DNA of 46,316 bases from assembly GCA_026393015.1 (NCBI GenBank), contig JAPLBA010000013.1:1-46316 (forward strand), written 5' to 3'. The translations under genes and the position numbers were made by a program. This document shows positions 1 to 10,873 of this stretch, in pieces. Below the pieces are notes generated by a model. The model ran no database searches, was not told the origin of the DNA, and worked only from the letters and a program-made list of their open reading frames with translations. The stretch is from Actinomycetota bacterium. Its GTDB lineage: Bacteria > Actinomycetota > Actinomycetes > Nanopelagicales > Nanopelagicaceae. Position 1 is the stretch's first letter. Every line of letters begins with the position of its first letter.

Positions 1-502
1 CTTCTACTTCGCGAATCACATTTGCGCGGTGAGGACCGAGTTTCTCGTTTCCGATTTGCTCGTGAAGTTTAAGGATTGCATCCATCAACATTTCTGGACG
101 TGGTGGGCAACCTGGGAGGTAAATATCGACCGGCACAATGTGGTCTACGCCTTGAACGATTGCGTAGTTGTTGAACATGCCACCTGATGAAGCGCAAGCG
201 CCCATCGCGATGACCCATTTGGGTGCCGCCATTTGGTCATAGATCTGACGGAGGACCGGCGCCATTTTGTTGCTTACTCGGCCGGCCACGATCATGAGAT
301 CTGCTTGGCGTGGGGAGGCGCGGAAAACTTCCATTCCAAATCGCGCAAGATCGTAACGACCGGCGCCAGTGGCCATCATTTCGATAGCACAGCATGCAAG
401 ACCAAAGGTGGCTGGCCATAGCGCATTCTTGCGCATGTATCCAGCGAGTTTCTCTACCGTAGTAAGTAGAAAACCACTCGGTAATTTCTCTTCAATTCCC
501 AT
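1..502 (-). CDS. nuoB: NADH-quinone oxidoreductase subunit B (C-terminus truncated by window edge)
   Basis: Reverse-strand translation from ATG at 502: [91 protein letters not shown]...; ACCAIEMM and the GxCPPRPE region are NuoB hallmarks. Runs off the left edge. Confidence 0.95.
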   Translation of the reverse strand, partial: MGIEEKLPSGFLLTTVEKLAGYMRKNALWPATFGLACCAIEMMATGAGRYDLARFGMEVFRASPRQADLMIVAGRVSNKMAPVLRQIYDQMAAPKWVIAMGACASSGGMFNNYAIVQGVDHIVPVDIYLPGCPPRPEMLMDAILKLHEQIGNEKLGPHRANVIREVE

Positions 503-518
503 GTGTCACAGTCTCTTT

Positions 519-878
519 CTAGTCCCACTCAAGTCCGCCGCGACGCCACACGTAGGCGTATGCAACGAAAACAGTTCCGATGAACAAGAGCATTTCAACT
601 AATCCAAAAAGACCCATTTGGTCGAAGGAGACAGCCCATGGGTAGAGGAAAACAATTTCAATATCAAAAACAATGAAGAGCATCGCAGTAAGAAAGTACT
701 TAATTGGAAAACGTCCACCGCCGGCAGCTTGCGGTGATGGTTCAATTCCACATTCATAAGCAGCTAGCTTTGCGCGGTTGTAGCGCTTAGGCCCCGTGAC
801 TGCCGCAGCGACAATGGAAAAGGCAGCAAAGCCAAAACCGATCGCGCCGATAGTGAGAATCGGTACGTAAGGGTTCAT
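519..878 (-). CDS. nuoA: NADH-quinone oxidoreductase subunit A
   Basis: 119 aa with the NuoA motifs YECGIEP and YFLTAMLFIVFDIEIVFLYPWA; directly upstream of nuoB. Confidence 0.95.
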   Translation of the reverse strand: MNPYVPILTIGAIGFGFAAFSIVAAAVTGPKRYNRAKLAAYECGIEPSPQAAGGGRFPIKYFLTAMLFIVFDIEIVFLYPWAVSFDQMGLFGLVEMLLFIGTVFVAYAYVWRRGGLEWD

Positions 879-988
879 CTCTTAAGATCTTTCGTGCGCA
901 CGACGCAATCTTAGGGGCGAAAGCGCACTTATTCTTGCGAGGTGACGCCAGTCACTCACGCTCAAGTGAGCGAGATAACACCGACGAA

Positions 989-2242
989 TTATGCCACTGG
1001 CGCTATTCGGGTGAGTGCACTGATGAGGCGATCGGCCACATCTCCGCCTTTGGGCTCCGAGAGGTTGGCGAGGAGCTTGAGAGTGAACTTCATCAGAGTG
1101 GGGTGGGCCAGGCCCTTTTGGGCGGCAACCTTCATCACCCGGTCATTTCCAATTAACTTTACGAAGACTCGGCCGAGCGTGTAATAGCCGCCCCACTCGC
1201 TCTTCAGCCGGGTGGGATAGGTGGCTAATCTGAGATCTCGAGCCTGATCGTGGCCACTTGCCAGCGCCTCGGCGATAGTTTCTGCGGCGATTCGTCCCGA
1301 TTCCATAGCATATGCGATACCTTCGCCGTTAAATGGATTGACCATGCCTCCGGCATCGCCCACTAAGAGCATCCCCTGATGAAAGTGTGGCGTTCGGTTA
1401 AAGCCCATCGGGAGCGCGGCGCCGCGAATAGGACCGACCATCTCCTCGGGCACATAACCCCACTCCTTGGGCATGGAATCCGCCCACCGCATCAGCAGCG
1501 CTCGATAATCCACGTTAGCGAAGGCGGGAGATGAGTTCAAAATGCCGAGCCCGACATTGCTGGTGCCATCGCCTACCCCAAAGACCCACCCATACCCGGG
1601 GAGGAGGCGATCCTGATCCCAGAGCTCAAGCCATGACTCCAGCCAATCGTCTTCATGGCGAGGTGAACGGAAGTAGGTTCGAACAGCCACACCAAGGGGG
1701 CGATCATCTCGCTTAGTGAGTCCCATCGAGAGTGAAAGTCGCGACGAGTTGCCATCAGCAGCCACCACGATTGGTGCGCGATAGGTGCGCTCTTCACCTG
1801 CCGCGTTCTTGGTGGTGACGCCCACTATGCGATCTTGCTCCATCACGGGACCGGTCACTGAAGTTGATTCACGCAGATCTGCGCCAATTGCCACTGCTTT
1901 ATGCGCCAAAATTTGATCAAGATCGGCGCGAGTACGCACTAAGCCATAATCAGGAAAGACCGAGAGTTCTGGCCATGGAAGCTCTAGTCGATGACCGCCT
2001 CCGATAATGCGTAAGCCCTTGTTCTTGATCCAACCTTGCGTCGTAAGATCAATGTCGAGCGCCAATAATTCTTTTACGGCACGAGGTGTGAGCCCATCAC
2101 CACAAACTTTTTCGCGAGGAAACTCCGTTTTTTCAAGAAGCAGAGTCTTTACGCCTGCGCGCGCCAAATGAGCGGCTGTGGCTGAACCACCAGGACCTGC
2201 GCCAACAACGATGACTTCTGCATCGTTTTCCGGCTTACTCAT
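989..2242 (-). CDS. Geranylgeranyl reductase family FAD-dependent oxidoreductase (putative menaquinone/isoprenoid reductase)
   Basis: N-terminal VIVVGAGPGGSATAAHLARAG FAD motif, EKVCGDGLTPRAV, GDAGGMVNPFNGEGI; AAGGAG SD upstream of ATG. Confidence 0.88.
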   Translation of the reverse strand: MSKPENDAEVIVVGAGPGGSATAAHLARAGVKTLLLEKTEFPREKVCGDGLTPRAVKELLALDIDLTTQGWIKNKGLRIIGGGHRLELPWPELSVFPDYGLVRTRADLDQILAHKAVAIGADLRESTSVTGPVMEQDRIVGVTTKNAAGEERTYRAPIVVAADGNSSRLSLSMGLTKRDDRPLGVAVRTYFRSPRHEDDWLESWLELWDQDRLLPGYGWVFGVGDGTSNVGLGILNSSPAFANVDYRALLMRWADSMPKEWGYVPEEMVGPIRGAALPMGFNRTPHFHQGMLLVGDAGGMVNPFNGEGIAYAMESGRIAAETIAEALASGHDQARDLRLATYPTRLKSEWGGYYTLGRVFVKLIGNDRVMKVAAQKGLAHPTLMKFTLKLLANLSEPKGGDVADRLISALTRIAPVA

Positions 2243-2274
2243 ACTGCTCCTTGCTATCGATCAATGAGAGAAAT

Positions 2275-3000
2275 CTATTGGTTTATTGTGCTTTCTGCAG
2301 AACGAGTTGCCCGATGTATCGCCACAATTCCACCGGTGAGATCGCGCCATTGTGCACTTTCCCAGCCGGCATCTTCAATTTGATCAGCCAATTCATGTTG
2401 GAACGGCCATGCGCGAATTGATTCGGCTAGATAAACATATGCGTCAGGATTTGAAGAAGTCTTTCGGGCGATTGAAGGTAGCGCCTTCATCAGGTATTCG
2501 TTATACAGAGTGTGGAATGGTCGCCATGTAGGGTGCGAAAACTCACAGACAACTAGCCGTCCGCCAGGCTTTGTGACACGCAACATTTCTTTGAGCGCCG
2601 CATCAACATTTGAAACGTTTCGCAGGCCAAAAGAAATAGTGACCACGTCAAATGACTTATCCGAGAAAGGTAACTTGAGAGCATCACCGGCAGTAAATCC
2701 CCACTCGATCGCAGAGCCTCGCTGACGTTTCTTGCCAACTTCCAGCATCCCAATGGAGAAATCGCACGGGATCACAGTGGCGCCGGCCAACGCAAGTGGC
2801 AAGGAAGACGAACCAGTACCGGCAGCCAGATCTAGAATGTACTCACCGGCCTTGGGCTCGATGGCAGATTGCACCACCTTGCGCCATCTACGAGTCTGGC
2901 CCAATGAGAGAAGGTCATTGGTGAAGTCATACGCCTTGGCGACCTGATCGAACATGGATGCCACTTCGTTCGGTGACTTATCTAGGTGGGCGCGACTCAT
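2275..3000 (-). CDS. menG: Demethylmenaquinone methyltransferase
   Basis: [40 protein letters not shown]..., [14 protein letters not shown] motif, [16 protein letters not shown]: UbiE/MenG family. The track ORF extends to 3063; start chosen at 3000. Confidence 0.9.
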   Translation of the reverse strand: MSRAHLDKSPNEVASMFDQVAKAYDFTNDLLSLGQTRRWRKVVQSAIEPKAGEYILDLAAGTGSSSLPLALAGATVIPCDFSIGMLEVGKKRQRGSAIEWGFTAGDALKLPFSDKSFDVVTISFGLRNVSNVDAALKEMLRVTKPGGRLVVCEFSHPTWRPFHTLYNEYLMKALPSIARKTSSNPDAYVYLAESIRAWPFQHELADQIEDAGWESAQWRDLTGGIVAIHRATRSAESTINQ

Positions 3001-3085
3001 GGCCCAATCATCTCCTATCTGACTCATCTGCTGCCAGTCGGCTACGCTCTCGTAAGCGCGCACTCACATTCACTACGGAGGATCG

Positions 3086-3685
3086 ATGACCACCCTTGCC
3101 CATCCGCTCCGGCTGGCACTCACTCCACGCACGGCTCGTCTTTCGCAGAGCCTGACCAACACGATCCTCATCACCGTCGGGGTGGGCTTTATGGCGGCGA
3201 TGGCGCAAGTAGCGATCCAACCAGCCGGCTGGCCAGTTCCCATTACGGGGCAGACGTTCGGCATGCTTCTTATTGGCACCTCGTATGGCGCAGCGCTTGG
3301 AGTTTCTACTCTCGGTGTCTACTTACTCATTGGCGCACTTGGCGCGCCAATCTTTAGTCAAGGCAACAGTGGATTTGCTGTGCTCTTTGGACCCACGGGT
3401 GGTTATCTCTTCGGCATGTTGCTTGCATCTTTTGCGGTCGGATACTTGGCCGAACGCAAGTGGGATAGCAAAGTCCCCACTGCATTGCTACAGATGCTCA
3501 TTGGTGAGGCATTGATTTTCATTCCCGGAGTATTGATGCTCGCTGCAAGTTATCGCATGGGTCTAGGCGATGCTTTCTACAATGGCTGCGTGAAATTTCT
3601 CGGAGTTGAAGCTATCAAGATAGCGCTAGCTGGCACGCTGCTTCCTGGAATTTGGGCAGTGCTGGCCCGGTTGCGCACAAAATAA
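3086..3685 (+). CDS. bioY: Biotin transporter BioY (ECF S component)
   Basis: Multi-TM protein with PVPITGQTFGMLLIGTSYGAALG and GNSGFAVLFGPTGGYLFGM, BioY signatures; SD GGAGG before ATG. Confidence 0.9.
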   Translation: MTTLAHPLRLALTPRTARLSQSLTNTILITVGVGFMAAMAQVAIQPAGWPVPITGQTFGMLLIGTSYGAALGVSTLGVYLLIGALGAPIFSQGNSGFAVLFGPTGGYLFGMLLASFAVGYLAERKWDSKVPTALLQMLIGEALIFIPGVLMLAASYRMGLGDAFYNGCVKFLGVEAIKIALAGTLLPGIWAVLARLRTK

Positions 3686-3690
3686 CCAAT

Positions 3691-4929
3691 ATGGATGCTC
3701 CACTTTCTCGCATCGATGTTGAAAGCGTCGTATTCGAAGGCACCGGCGAACTCATCTCACTACTCCCCAATGCCTCCCCACTTACCTGGGTACGTAATGG
3801 TGAAGGCGTTATTGGATATGGGGAATTTGCAAAAGTGCACTTCTCGGGAGCCAGCCGTTTTGAAGATGCGGCGCAATGGTGGCGAGAACAACTCAAAGGT
3901 TTTCGCATCAATGACCATATTCGCGTCCCTGGAAGTGGTCCCATAGCGTTCGGTTCATTCTCCTTTGACGAAGCCGAAGATTCCGTCTTTATTATTCCAC
4001 GGGTGGTTGTGGGAAAGCGTGGGAATACTTCTTGGATAACCCGAATTGGCGCGCCCGCACCGCTCAATCACGAATTGCTACCGACACGAAAAAGCTCACC
4101 ACTCTCATGGGGTGAGGGAAGCCTCTCGGCAAGCGAATGGGAAGCTGCAGTAGGTCATGCGATTGTGCGCATCGCTGCAGGAGAATTAGAAAAAGTTGTG
4201 CTTGCTCGCGATGTCACCGCAACCTCTGAGGAACCAATCGACGCGCGAGTAGTAATGGAAAAACTCGCAGAAAAGTATCCAAATACCTGGGTCTTTGCAG
4301 TCGATGGATTAGTAGGAGCAACTCCCGAGCTTTTGGTTCGCCTCACAAAAGGTCTCGTCACATCTCGCGTACTTGCCGGAACGATTCGGCGCACCGGTGA
4401 TGATCAAAGAGATTTAGCGCTCGCTGCATCCCTTGCCCGATCGTCTAAGGATCTGGAAGAACATGATTACGCGGTTCGCTCTGTAGCTGATGCTCTTGAG
4501 CCCTTCTGCTCTTCGATAAACGTCCCAGACGCTCCTTTTGTCTTGCACTTAGCGAACGTGATGCACTTAGCTACCGATGTCACGGGAGTTGTCTCTGATT
4601 CCATGGCAGTTACTAACGCTCTCTCACTAGTTGACGCACTCCATCCCACCGCTGCGGTGTGTGGAACTCCTAGAGAAAAGGCAAAAAAACTCATCAACGA
4701 GTATGAAGTGATGAAGCGTGGGCGTTACTCCGGACCAGTCGGGTGGATCGATGCACGCGGCGACGGCGAGTGGGGCATCGCACTTCGATGCGCCGAAATC
4801 GACGCTAAAGATGCCCGCAAGGTTCGTCTCTTCGCCGGATGTGGAATTGTGGCAGGTTCTATTCCGCAGGATGAACTCGCTGAAAGCCAAGCAAAGCTTG
4901 TTCCTATGCGAGATGCGCTCGAGTCCTAG
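3691..4929 (+). CDS. menF: Isochorismate synthase
   Basis: Chorismate-binding family: GELEKVVLARD, FAVDGLVGATPELLV, LHPTAAVCGTPREKA, GRYSGPVGWIDARGDGEWGIALRCAEI, LFAGCGIVAGS. Start chosen at ATG 3691 (track start 3652). Confidence 0.9.
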   Translation: MDAPLSRIDVESVVFEGTGELISLLPNASPLTWVRNGEGVIGYGEFAKVHFSGASRFEDAAQWWREQLKGFRINDHIRVPGSGPIAFGSFSFDEAEDSVFIIPRVVVGKRGNTSWITRIGAPAPLNHELLPTRKSSPLSWGEGSLSASEWEAAVGHAIVRIAAGELEKVVLARDVTATSEEPIDARVVMEKLAEKYPNTWVFAVDGLVGATPELLVRLTKGLVTSRVLAGTIRRTGDDQRDLALAASLARSSKDLEEHDYAVRSVADALEPFCSSINVPDAPFVLHLANVMHLATDVTGVVSDSMAVTNALSLVDALHPTAAVCGTPREKAKKLINEYEVMKRGRYSGPVGWIDARGDGEWGIALRCAEIDAKDARKVRLFAGCGIVAGSIPQDELAESQAKLVPMRDALES

Positions 4930-5474
4930 CGTCCTACGATTCTAGTTTCTGGCTCTTCACACCATTGCAAGAGTGATGGCCAATTTCCATAGCCATCAGA
5001 GAGCGCTAGATGGCCTCCGCCAGGAATCAGATCGAAATCTTCAGGTGATAGCCAATTCACTGCACCTTCAATGCAAAAAGGATCTACATCGCTGCACACC
5101 ACCCGCCATTTCGGATCGGTAAGTTTCGGCGGAAGTGAAGCAAACGTGGTAACTAGCTTTTCTTCTTTCAAAAACGTTGGTCCAGCAGGAGCCACAAGAA
5201 GGACGCGATCAGCTACAAAACCACGCGCAGCCGCATGAAACCAAAGCGTGGTCCCGAGTGAATGTGCAACGACGATGCGCTCACCTTTCATTCGCTCCCA
5301 TGAGGATTCAAAAACGCTGAGCCATTCGTCGAGTTGCGGAGTATCAGGCAAGGGCATCGACGGATACTCAACAATTTCTCCCCTGCCCGCTAGGTGCATC
5401 GCCGTCTGATATTGCCAATGCCCCGCTGGTCGTAGGTTTCGCCATCCGTGGAGAAAGAGAAAAGATCTACTCAC
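4926..5474 (-). CDS. Alpha/beta hydrolase, RBBP9/YdeN-like; possible MenH replacement
   Basis: FLFLHGW, VVAHSLGTTLWF nucleophile elbow, DPFC, GGGHLALSDGYGNWP; overlaps the menD stop by 4 bp. Confidence 0.75.
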   Translation of the reverse strand: MSRSFLFLHGWRNLRPAGHWQYQTAMHLAGRGEIVEYPSMPLPDTPQLDEWLSVFESSWERMKGERIVVAHSLGTTLWFHAAARGFVADRVLLVAPAGPTFLKEEKLVTTFASLPPKLTDPKWRVVCSDVDPFCIEGAVNWLSPEDFDLIPGGGHLALSDGYGNWPSLLQWCEEPETRIVGR

Positions 5475-7060
5475 TGCGTCAGTGCCTTCTCCGCAGTTGC
5501 AATTGCAATCTTGAGATTATCTGCATTGATATCTCTGCTTGGCATCACAGCGATGATGACATTGAGCACGGAGTGATCTTCGGCAAGTGCTCGTTCAAAA
5601 TCTTTAAGATTCGCAACTCGGGTGACATGGACACCGAAACCAGAAGCGATAGCCGTGAGGTCACGATTGTGTGGGGTACCAAAAATCTCTTCGAAGTGAT
5701 CAATCCCACGTTGAGGCAGGGTAGAGAAAATTCCACCCCCATTATTATCTACCACCACGACAGTTAGATCTGGCGCATCGTTTAGTAGCGCATTTATGTC
5801 GTGCAGGAATGCGATATCTCCGAGGTAGGCAAACGTTCTCCCAGATCTTGCTCGGGAAATGCCAATAGCGGTAGAAATATTGCCATCGATTCCGGCCAGC
5901 CCGCGGTTTCCAAATACCCCGATATCGGCACGAGGCGCTGCAAAGGCTTCAATATCGCGAATGGGACGACTCGATCCAATGAAGAGCGAGCTGCCACTCG
6001 ATAGTGATCGAGCGAAAATAGCCGCCAATTTTTGTTCAGACCAAGTGGGCAAAGCAAGAGCGTCAGCGACTTTAGCGCTCGCTTGATGCCAAGCCTTAAG
6101 CCAATTCGGATCAGCATCGACATCAACGCGAGGAAGCGCCGCTAGTTGCACTTCATTTTTACGTAAGGGGTTCGATACTTCGTGATGAGAATCAATTCCG
6201 ATTACTCGCGACGTGCGAGTGATCAATGCCATGACGGACCTCGACAGTCCAATCTTTCCGATTACTAAAGCCACTTCAGGTTGCAACTTTTCACTTGCAA
6301 ATGTTGTGCCCACAAGTAACGAAGCATGTTGGATAGCCGCTGAATGACTCAGCGGATCTTCCGCGACTACCGGCCAACCCAGTCGCGTGGCCCAAGCTGA
6401 AATTTCCTGGCGGGAGAAAGTTCCTAACCCGTGTCCTACAACCACCACACCACGTTGACCCGAAGTGATGCCCAACTCTGAGAGAGTCGGCGCCATCTTC
6501 TTGGCCTGCGCGCTCACTTCAAACGCTGGGATCACTTGCGTATCGGCTTCTCCTTCAGGAAGAAGTGGTTCACGAAAAGCGATATTTATTTGCATCGGGC
6601 CATTCAAGCCATCTACTGCGCTATTAAAGCGATCGATCCATTCAAGCGATGTTCCAGCTTCGATCTCCAAGAAGTGGCGCAGAGCTGAGCCATAAAGAGT
6701 GCTTTGATTGGTTGTCTGATTAGAACCGATTCCCTGTAGCTCGCTGGGGCGATCTGCCGTGATCACAATGAGCGGAACATCGCTATGCGAAGCCTCCAAA
6801 ACTGCGGGGTGAAAATTGGCGGTCGCAGTTCCGCTGGTGCAGACGGTGGCTACTGGCCGTCCGCTAGCTTTACTGATTCCCAGGGCGACAAAACCGGCAG
6901 AGCGCTCATCAATGTGTATATGCCGATTGAATTGATCACGTCGTGCCAGCGCGAGTGCCAACGGCGCACTACGCGAGCCAGGTGCGATCACGACGTCTCG
7001 CACACCGACTGAATAGAGCGCGTCCGCGAGCGCTTCGGCCTGCAAAGTCGAGTCGTTCAT
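5471..7060 (-). CDS. menD: 2-succinyl-5-enolpyruvyl-6-hydroxy-3-cyclohexene-1-carboxylate synthase
   Basis: DVVIAPGSRSAPLALALAR, TSGTATANFHPAVLEA, GIDGNISTAIG, YLGDIAFLHD, VVDNNGGGIFSTLPQ ThDP-enzyme motifs. Confidence 0.96.
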   Translation of the reverse strand: MNDSTLQAEALADALYSVGVRDVVIAPGSRSAPLALALARRDQFNRHIHIDERSAGFVALGISKASGRPVATVCTSGTATANFHPAVLEASHSDVPLIVITADRPSELQGIGSNQTTNQSTLYGSALRHFLEIEAGTSLEWIDRFNSAVDGLNGPMQINIAFREPLLPEGEADTQVIPAFEVSAQAKKMAPTLSELGITSGQRGVVVVGHGLGTFSRQEISAWATRLGWPVVAEDPLSHSAAIQHASLLVGTTFASEKLQPEVALVIGKIGLSRSVMALITRTSRVIGIDSHHEVSNPLRKNEVQLAALPRVDVDADPNWLKAWHQASAKVADALALPTWSEQKLAAIFARSLSSGSSLFIGSSRPIRDIEAFAAPRADIGVFGNRGLAGIDGNISTAIGISRARSGRTFAYLGDIAFLHDINALLNDAPDLTVVVVDNNGGGIFSTLPQRGIDHFEEIFGTPHNRDLTAIASGFGVHVTRVANLKDFERALAEDHSVLNVIIAVMPSRDINADNLKIAIATAEKALTQ

Positions 7061-8037
7061 CGACTCTCCAAAAACTCAAAAGTCATTGCGAGGCGATGCT
7101 GCCACCATTCGATCCGATCGGAAGGCGCTGCCCAGCGATCAAGCAGTTCAAGTGAGGGCGCCACATCTCGAAGCGAAATCGCGCCATCTTCAGCTACCAG
7201 CGAATGGGAAATAACATCCCCGCCGAGAAGATCGACGGTTCCTAACCCACAAGCTCCAAACAGCTTCGGAAGAGCGGCGGCTAACGCAAGACCAGCACGT
7301 ATACCGATACTCGTTTCAAGCGCACTGGAAACCACGATCGGCATATCGAGTTCTTTCGCAATATGCAGGGCGTTCTCCACTCCCCCCATCGGGGCCACTT
7401 TAAGAATTGCCACATCAGCAATATCGGAGAGGTCGCGCGTGTATCCCTCTTTACGAATACCTTCGTCAATAGCTAACGGCACCGGCACTGAAAGCTTCTC
7501 GTGCACCTGTGAGATTTCGCGAACGGTTGCACATGGTTGCTCGACGTATTCAAGAGTATTACCCAGAACTTCGTAAAACGCGCTGATCTGCTTCAATGCT
7601 TCGTTAACGCTCCAGGAGCCATTGGCGTCAATTCGAATCTTGCCAGAGTCACCAAGCGCCCGTTCAATCTCGATGAGTCGAGCAGTGTCTAGCGAAGAGT
7701 GCGCCCCAGCAACCTTGATCTTGGCGGTACGACAACCTTGGAAGAAGTTGAGTGCTGCTAATGCTTCCTCTGGCGTTCCATCAGGGATGGTGGCATTGAT
7801 CTCAATTGAATCGCGCTTGGGCGCTGGCCAACCAAGAAATGCAGCTTCGATTCCAGATGCCAGCCATCTACTAGCTTCTTCCACGCCATATTCCACGAAA
7901 GGCGAAAATTCTCCCCACCCGTGAGGGCCTTCAAAGAGCGCTACTTCACGAGTCGTAATCCCTCGGAACTTCTGCTTCAGCGGTATGGCTACAACGCGAA
8001 GTGAATCAGAGAGCTCAGCAAGTGATGGAAGGTTCAC
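7057..8037 (-). CDS. menC: o-Succinylbenzoate synthase (dedicated MenC, enolase superfamily)
   Basis: AKIKVAG (KxK), [31 protein letters not shown] catalytic series; 4-bp overlap with menD. Confidence 0.93.
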   Translation of the reverse strand: MNLPSLAELSDSLRVVAIPLKQKFRGITTREVALFEGPHGWGEFSPFVEYGVEEASRWLASGIEAAFLGWPAPKRDSIEINATIPDGTPEEALAALNFFQGCRTAKIKVAGAHSSLDTARLIEIERALGDSGKIRIDANGSWSVNEALKQISAFYEVLGNTLEYVEQPCATVREISQVHEKLSVPVPLAIDEGIRKEGYTRDLSDIADVAILKVAPMGGVENALHIAKELDMPIVVSSALETSIGIRAGLALAAALPKLFGACGLGTVDLLGGDVISHSLVAEDGAISLRDVAPSLELLDRWAAPSDRIEWWQHRLAMTFEFLESR

Positions 8038-8903
8038 GGACGTCGAGGGAAACGATCAAATCGTGGTTCGCGCTTTTCTTTATATGCATCGCGACCCTCT
8101 TGCCCTTCTTCAGTTAAGTAGAAGAGCAACGTGGCATCACCAGCTAATTGTTGAATACCGGCCAATCCATCGTCTGCGGCATTCATCGACGCCTTGAGCA
8201 ACCGAAGTGCCATAGGAGAGTGCTGCAACATTTCACGTGCCCACTGCACCGTCTCAGCTTCTAACTCCGCAAGTGGCACTACCGTGTTGATGAGACCCAT
8301 TTCAAGGGCCTCTTGGGCATCGTATTGGCGACAGAGGAACCAAATCTCTCGAGCCTTTTTCTGTCCTACGTGGCGGGCAAGTAATCCGGATCCATATCCA
8401 CCATCAAAGGAACCGACCATCGGACCCGTTTGTCCAAACTTCGCGTTATCTGCCGCGATGGTGAGGTCACAGACCACATGGAGCACGTGGCCACCACCGA
8501 TAACCCACCCCGCGACCATCGCTACAACTGGCTTGGGTGTGCGGCGTATCTGTATTTGTAGATCAAGAACGTTGAGTCGACCCACGCCCTTCTTGGAGAG
8601 TTTGTCTTCCCCCAGGTATCCATCGTTTCCGCGAATCCGGATATCGCCGCCCGAGCAGAAAGCTTCGTCTCCGGCACCTGTGAAGATGATCACTCCAACA
8701 GAATCGTCATCACGAGCCATATTGAAGGCCTCGGCAAGTTCGAAGAGGGTTTGGGGCCGGAATGCGTTATGCACCTCGGGACGATTGATCGTAATTTTCG
8801 CCATGCCCTCGGCAACTTCGTAGGTGATATCGGTGAAATCTCCTTCATAGACCCAAGAAGGAATTTCACGGCTCACGCTGGTGCGCTTAATTGGCTTACT
8901 CAC
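8034..8903 (-). CDS. menB: 1,4-dihydroxy-2-naphthoyl-CoA synthase
   Basis: Crotonase fold: [65 protein letters not shown]. Start chosen at GTG 8903 ([18 protein letters not shown]). Confidence 0.95.
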   Translation of the reverse strand: MSKPIKRTSVSREIPSWVYEGDFTDITYEVAEGMAKITINRPEVHNAFRPQTLFELAEAFNMARDDDSVGVIIFTGAGDEAFCSGGDIRIRGNDGYLGEDKLSKKGVGRLNVLDLQIQIRRTPKPVVAMVAGWVIGGGHVLHVVCDLTIAADNAKFGQTGPMVGSFDGGYGSGLLARHVGQKKAREIWFLCRQYDAQEALEMGLINTVVPLAELEAETVQWAREMLQHSPMALRLLKASMNAADDGLAGIQQLAGDATLLFYLTEEGQEGRDAYKEKREPRFDRFPRRP

Positions 8904-8909
8904 GAGAGA

Positions 8910-8916
8910 TAGCCTA
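8910..8916. promoter_or_regulatory. Symmetric -10 element shared by divergent menB and menE
   Basis: TAGCCTA: top strand TAGCCT-N6-GTG (menE), bottom strand TAGGCT-N7-GTG (menB). Confidence 0.6.
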
Positions 8917-8921
8917 GAGCC

Positions 8922-9992
8922 GTGAGTGCCAAGCCGTCTCTTCGGGAAGTTGTGATCTTCACGCCAAATCAACTGGCCGAGATCACCGCTGCGCTCAAAT
9001 CTGCCCTCTTTGATGCCGGCCCCCCACTACTGGTGATGGAAAAGACGAATTGGCCAGCTGATCGCCTACATGTTCCCAACGAGGTGGCATTAGTAGTGGC
9101 CACCAGTGGTAGCACTGGAAGTGCCAAATATGTTTTGCATAGTGCAAAGACCTTGCTCGCAAGTGCTCGGGCTACCCACACCGCTCTATCTGCGAAACCC
9201 GGTGAGCGCTGGGGCCTGCGTTTACCCCTTACCCACATCGCCGGCCTCATGGTGATCGTTCGTTCGCTACTCCTTGAATCAGATCTTTCCGATGACGGGG
9301 AGTATCAGGCCGTCGTACCTACACAACTCTTCCGCGCCCTTCAAGGTGAAGAATCACTGGCTGCGCTCATAAATGCCAAAGCGGTGCTGGTGGGCGGTGG
9401 GCCGAGTGAAAGAAAATTAATTGAAGAAGCACGTGCCACCGGGATTAATGTAATTACTACTTACGGAATGAGTGAAACCGCAGGAGGTTGTGTTTACAAC
9501 GGCACACCACTGCCTGGAGTAAAGATACTCATTGATAGTGCGCAGCAAATATTTATCAGTGGGCCACAAATTGCGCTCGGATATCTAGACGATTCGAACG
9601 GATTCCAGAATGGCGGCTTTCTCACCCAAGATATCGGTCGATGGGAAGATGACGGACGACTCGAAATCCTTGGTCGTGCTGATGAAGTAGTGATTTCTGG
9701 TGGCGAAAAGATTCTCCTTAGCGCAATCGAAGAGCGAATTAGATCACTGTCTGGTGTTTTGGATGTGCACTTATTCACCCGTAAAAGTGCTGAATGGGGT
9801 GAAGAAGTTGTCTGTGCTGTAGTGGGAGGTAACTCGATTACACTCAATTCAATACGTGATCATGTCGCGGAAATCTTCCCTCGATCATCAGCTCCGCGTG
9901 CACTAATTCTCCTTGCTGAAATACCCTTACGTGGAATTGGCAAACCAGATCGCGATACCCTCAGAGGCCTACCAATGACCGAAGAGATTTAG
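8922..9992 (+). CDS. menE: o-Succinylbenzoate-CoA ligase
   Basis: AMP-binding motifs [51 protein letters not shown] start. Confidence 0.92.
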   Translation: MSAKPSLREVVIFTPNQLAEITAALKSALFDAGPPLLVMEKTNWPADRLHVPNEVALVVATSGSTGSAKYVLHSAKTLLASARATHTALSAKPGERWGLRLPLTHIAGLMVIVRSLLLESDLSDDGEYQAVVPTQLFRALQGEESLAALINAKAVLVGGGPSERKLIEEARATGINVITTYGMSETAGGCVYNGTPLPGVKILIDSAQQIFISGPQIALGYLDDSNGFQNGGFLTQDIGRWEDDGRLEILGRADEVVISGGEKILLSAIEERIRSLSGVLDVHLFTRKSAEWGEEVVCAVVGGNSITLNSIRDHVAEIFPRSSAPRALILLAEIPLRGIGKPDRDTLRGLPMTEEI

Positions 9993-10001
9993 GATCTGAA
10001 A

Positions 10002-10868
10002 ATGTCACAAGCAAAACTTTGGATTCTTGGCTCACGACCGCGCACGTTGCCGGCAGCTATTGCTCCTGTATTAGTAGGAACTGGCGCAGCTGCGCCATTC
10101 GTAATCCCAGGCCGCGCACTCTTGGCTCTTGTAGTGGCGCTTGCACTTCAAATCGGTGTCAATTTTGCAAACGATTACAGCGACGGAATCCGAGGAAGTG
10201 ACAGCAAGCGAGTCGGGCCCCTACGGCTAGTGGGTAGCGGAAAAGTTTCTGCTACACATGTGCGCAACGTCGCATTTCTCTTCTTCTTCATCGGCGCACT
10301 TGCTGGTCTCTGGCTCGCCTTGCTCACCACCCCATGGCTCATTCTTGTTGGTGTCATTTCAATCCTTGCAGCCTGGGGCTATACCGGTGGCAAGAAGCCT
10401 TACGGTTACCACGGTTGGGGCGAAGTGAGCGTTTTTATATTTTTCGGATTCGTGGCTGTAGTTGGAACTTATTTCGTACAAACTGAGAGAGTTAACCTCA
10501 TCAGTTTTATCGCCGCAATTCCGATGGGAAGCCTGGCCTGTGCGCTCCTGCTCACCAATAACCTGCGTGATCTGCCGCGCGATGCCCAGGTCGGAAAAGA
10601 GACTTTGGCAGTAAGGCTTGGAGATCAAAAAACGCGAAACCTCTATCAAATTGCGCTCTTCATCTCTTTCCTCTCCGTTGCTCTCCTGGCCGGGTGGCGC
10701 GCAGGGGCGGTCATTGCGCTCACGTCTGGAATCTTTGTCATTGAACCTTTGAAGGCGATCAGGGCGGGAGCGAAAGGAATGGATCTCTTGCCAGTTCTTG
10801 CGGCTACGGGCAAGACACAACTCGCCTTTTCTGTCTTTCTAGCCTTTGGGTTAGCGGTCAGTGCATAA
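10002..10868 (+). CDS. menA: 1,4-dihydroxy-2-naphthoate polyprenyltransferase
   Basis: UbiA family: NFANDYSDGIRGSD, NNLRDLPRDAQVGKETLAVRLG; multi-TM. Confidence 0.94.
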   Translation: MSQAKLWILGSRPRTLPAAIAPVLVGTGAAAPFVIPGRALLALVVALALQIGVNFANDYSDGIRGSDSKRVGPLRLVGSGKVSATHVRNVAFLFFFIGALAGLWLALLTTPWLILVGVISILAAWGYTGGKKPYGYHGWGEVSVFIFFGFVAVVGTYFVQTERVNLISFIAAIPMGSLACALLLTNNLRDLPRDAQVGKETLAVRLGDQKTRNLYQIALFISFLSVALLAGWRAGAVIALTSGIFVIEPLKAIRAGAKGMDLLPVLAATGKTQLAFSVFLAFGLAVSA

Positions 10869-10873
10869 GTTCG

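Noticed and set aside
8194-8823. 209-aa plus-strand ORF
   Set aside because: Fully antisense to menB; low-complexity Ser/Arg-rich translation with no recognisable motif; a shadow ORF.
10359-10820. 153-aa minus-strand ORF
   Set aside because: Antisense to menA, no motifs.
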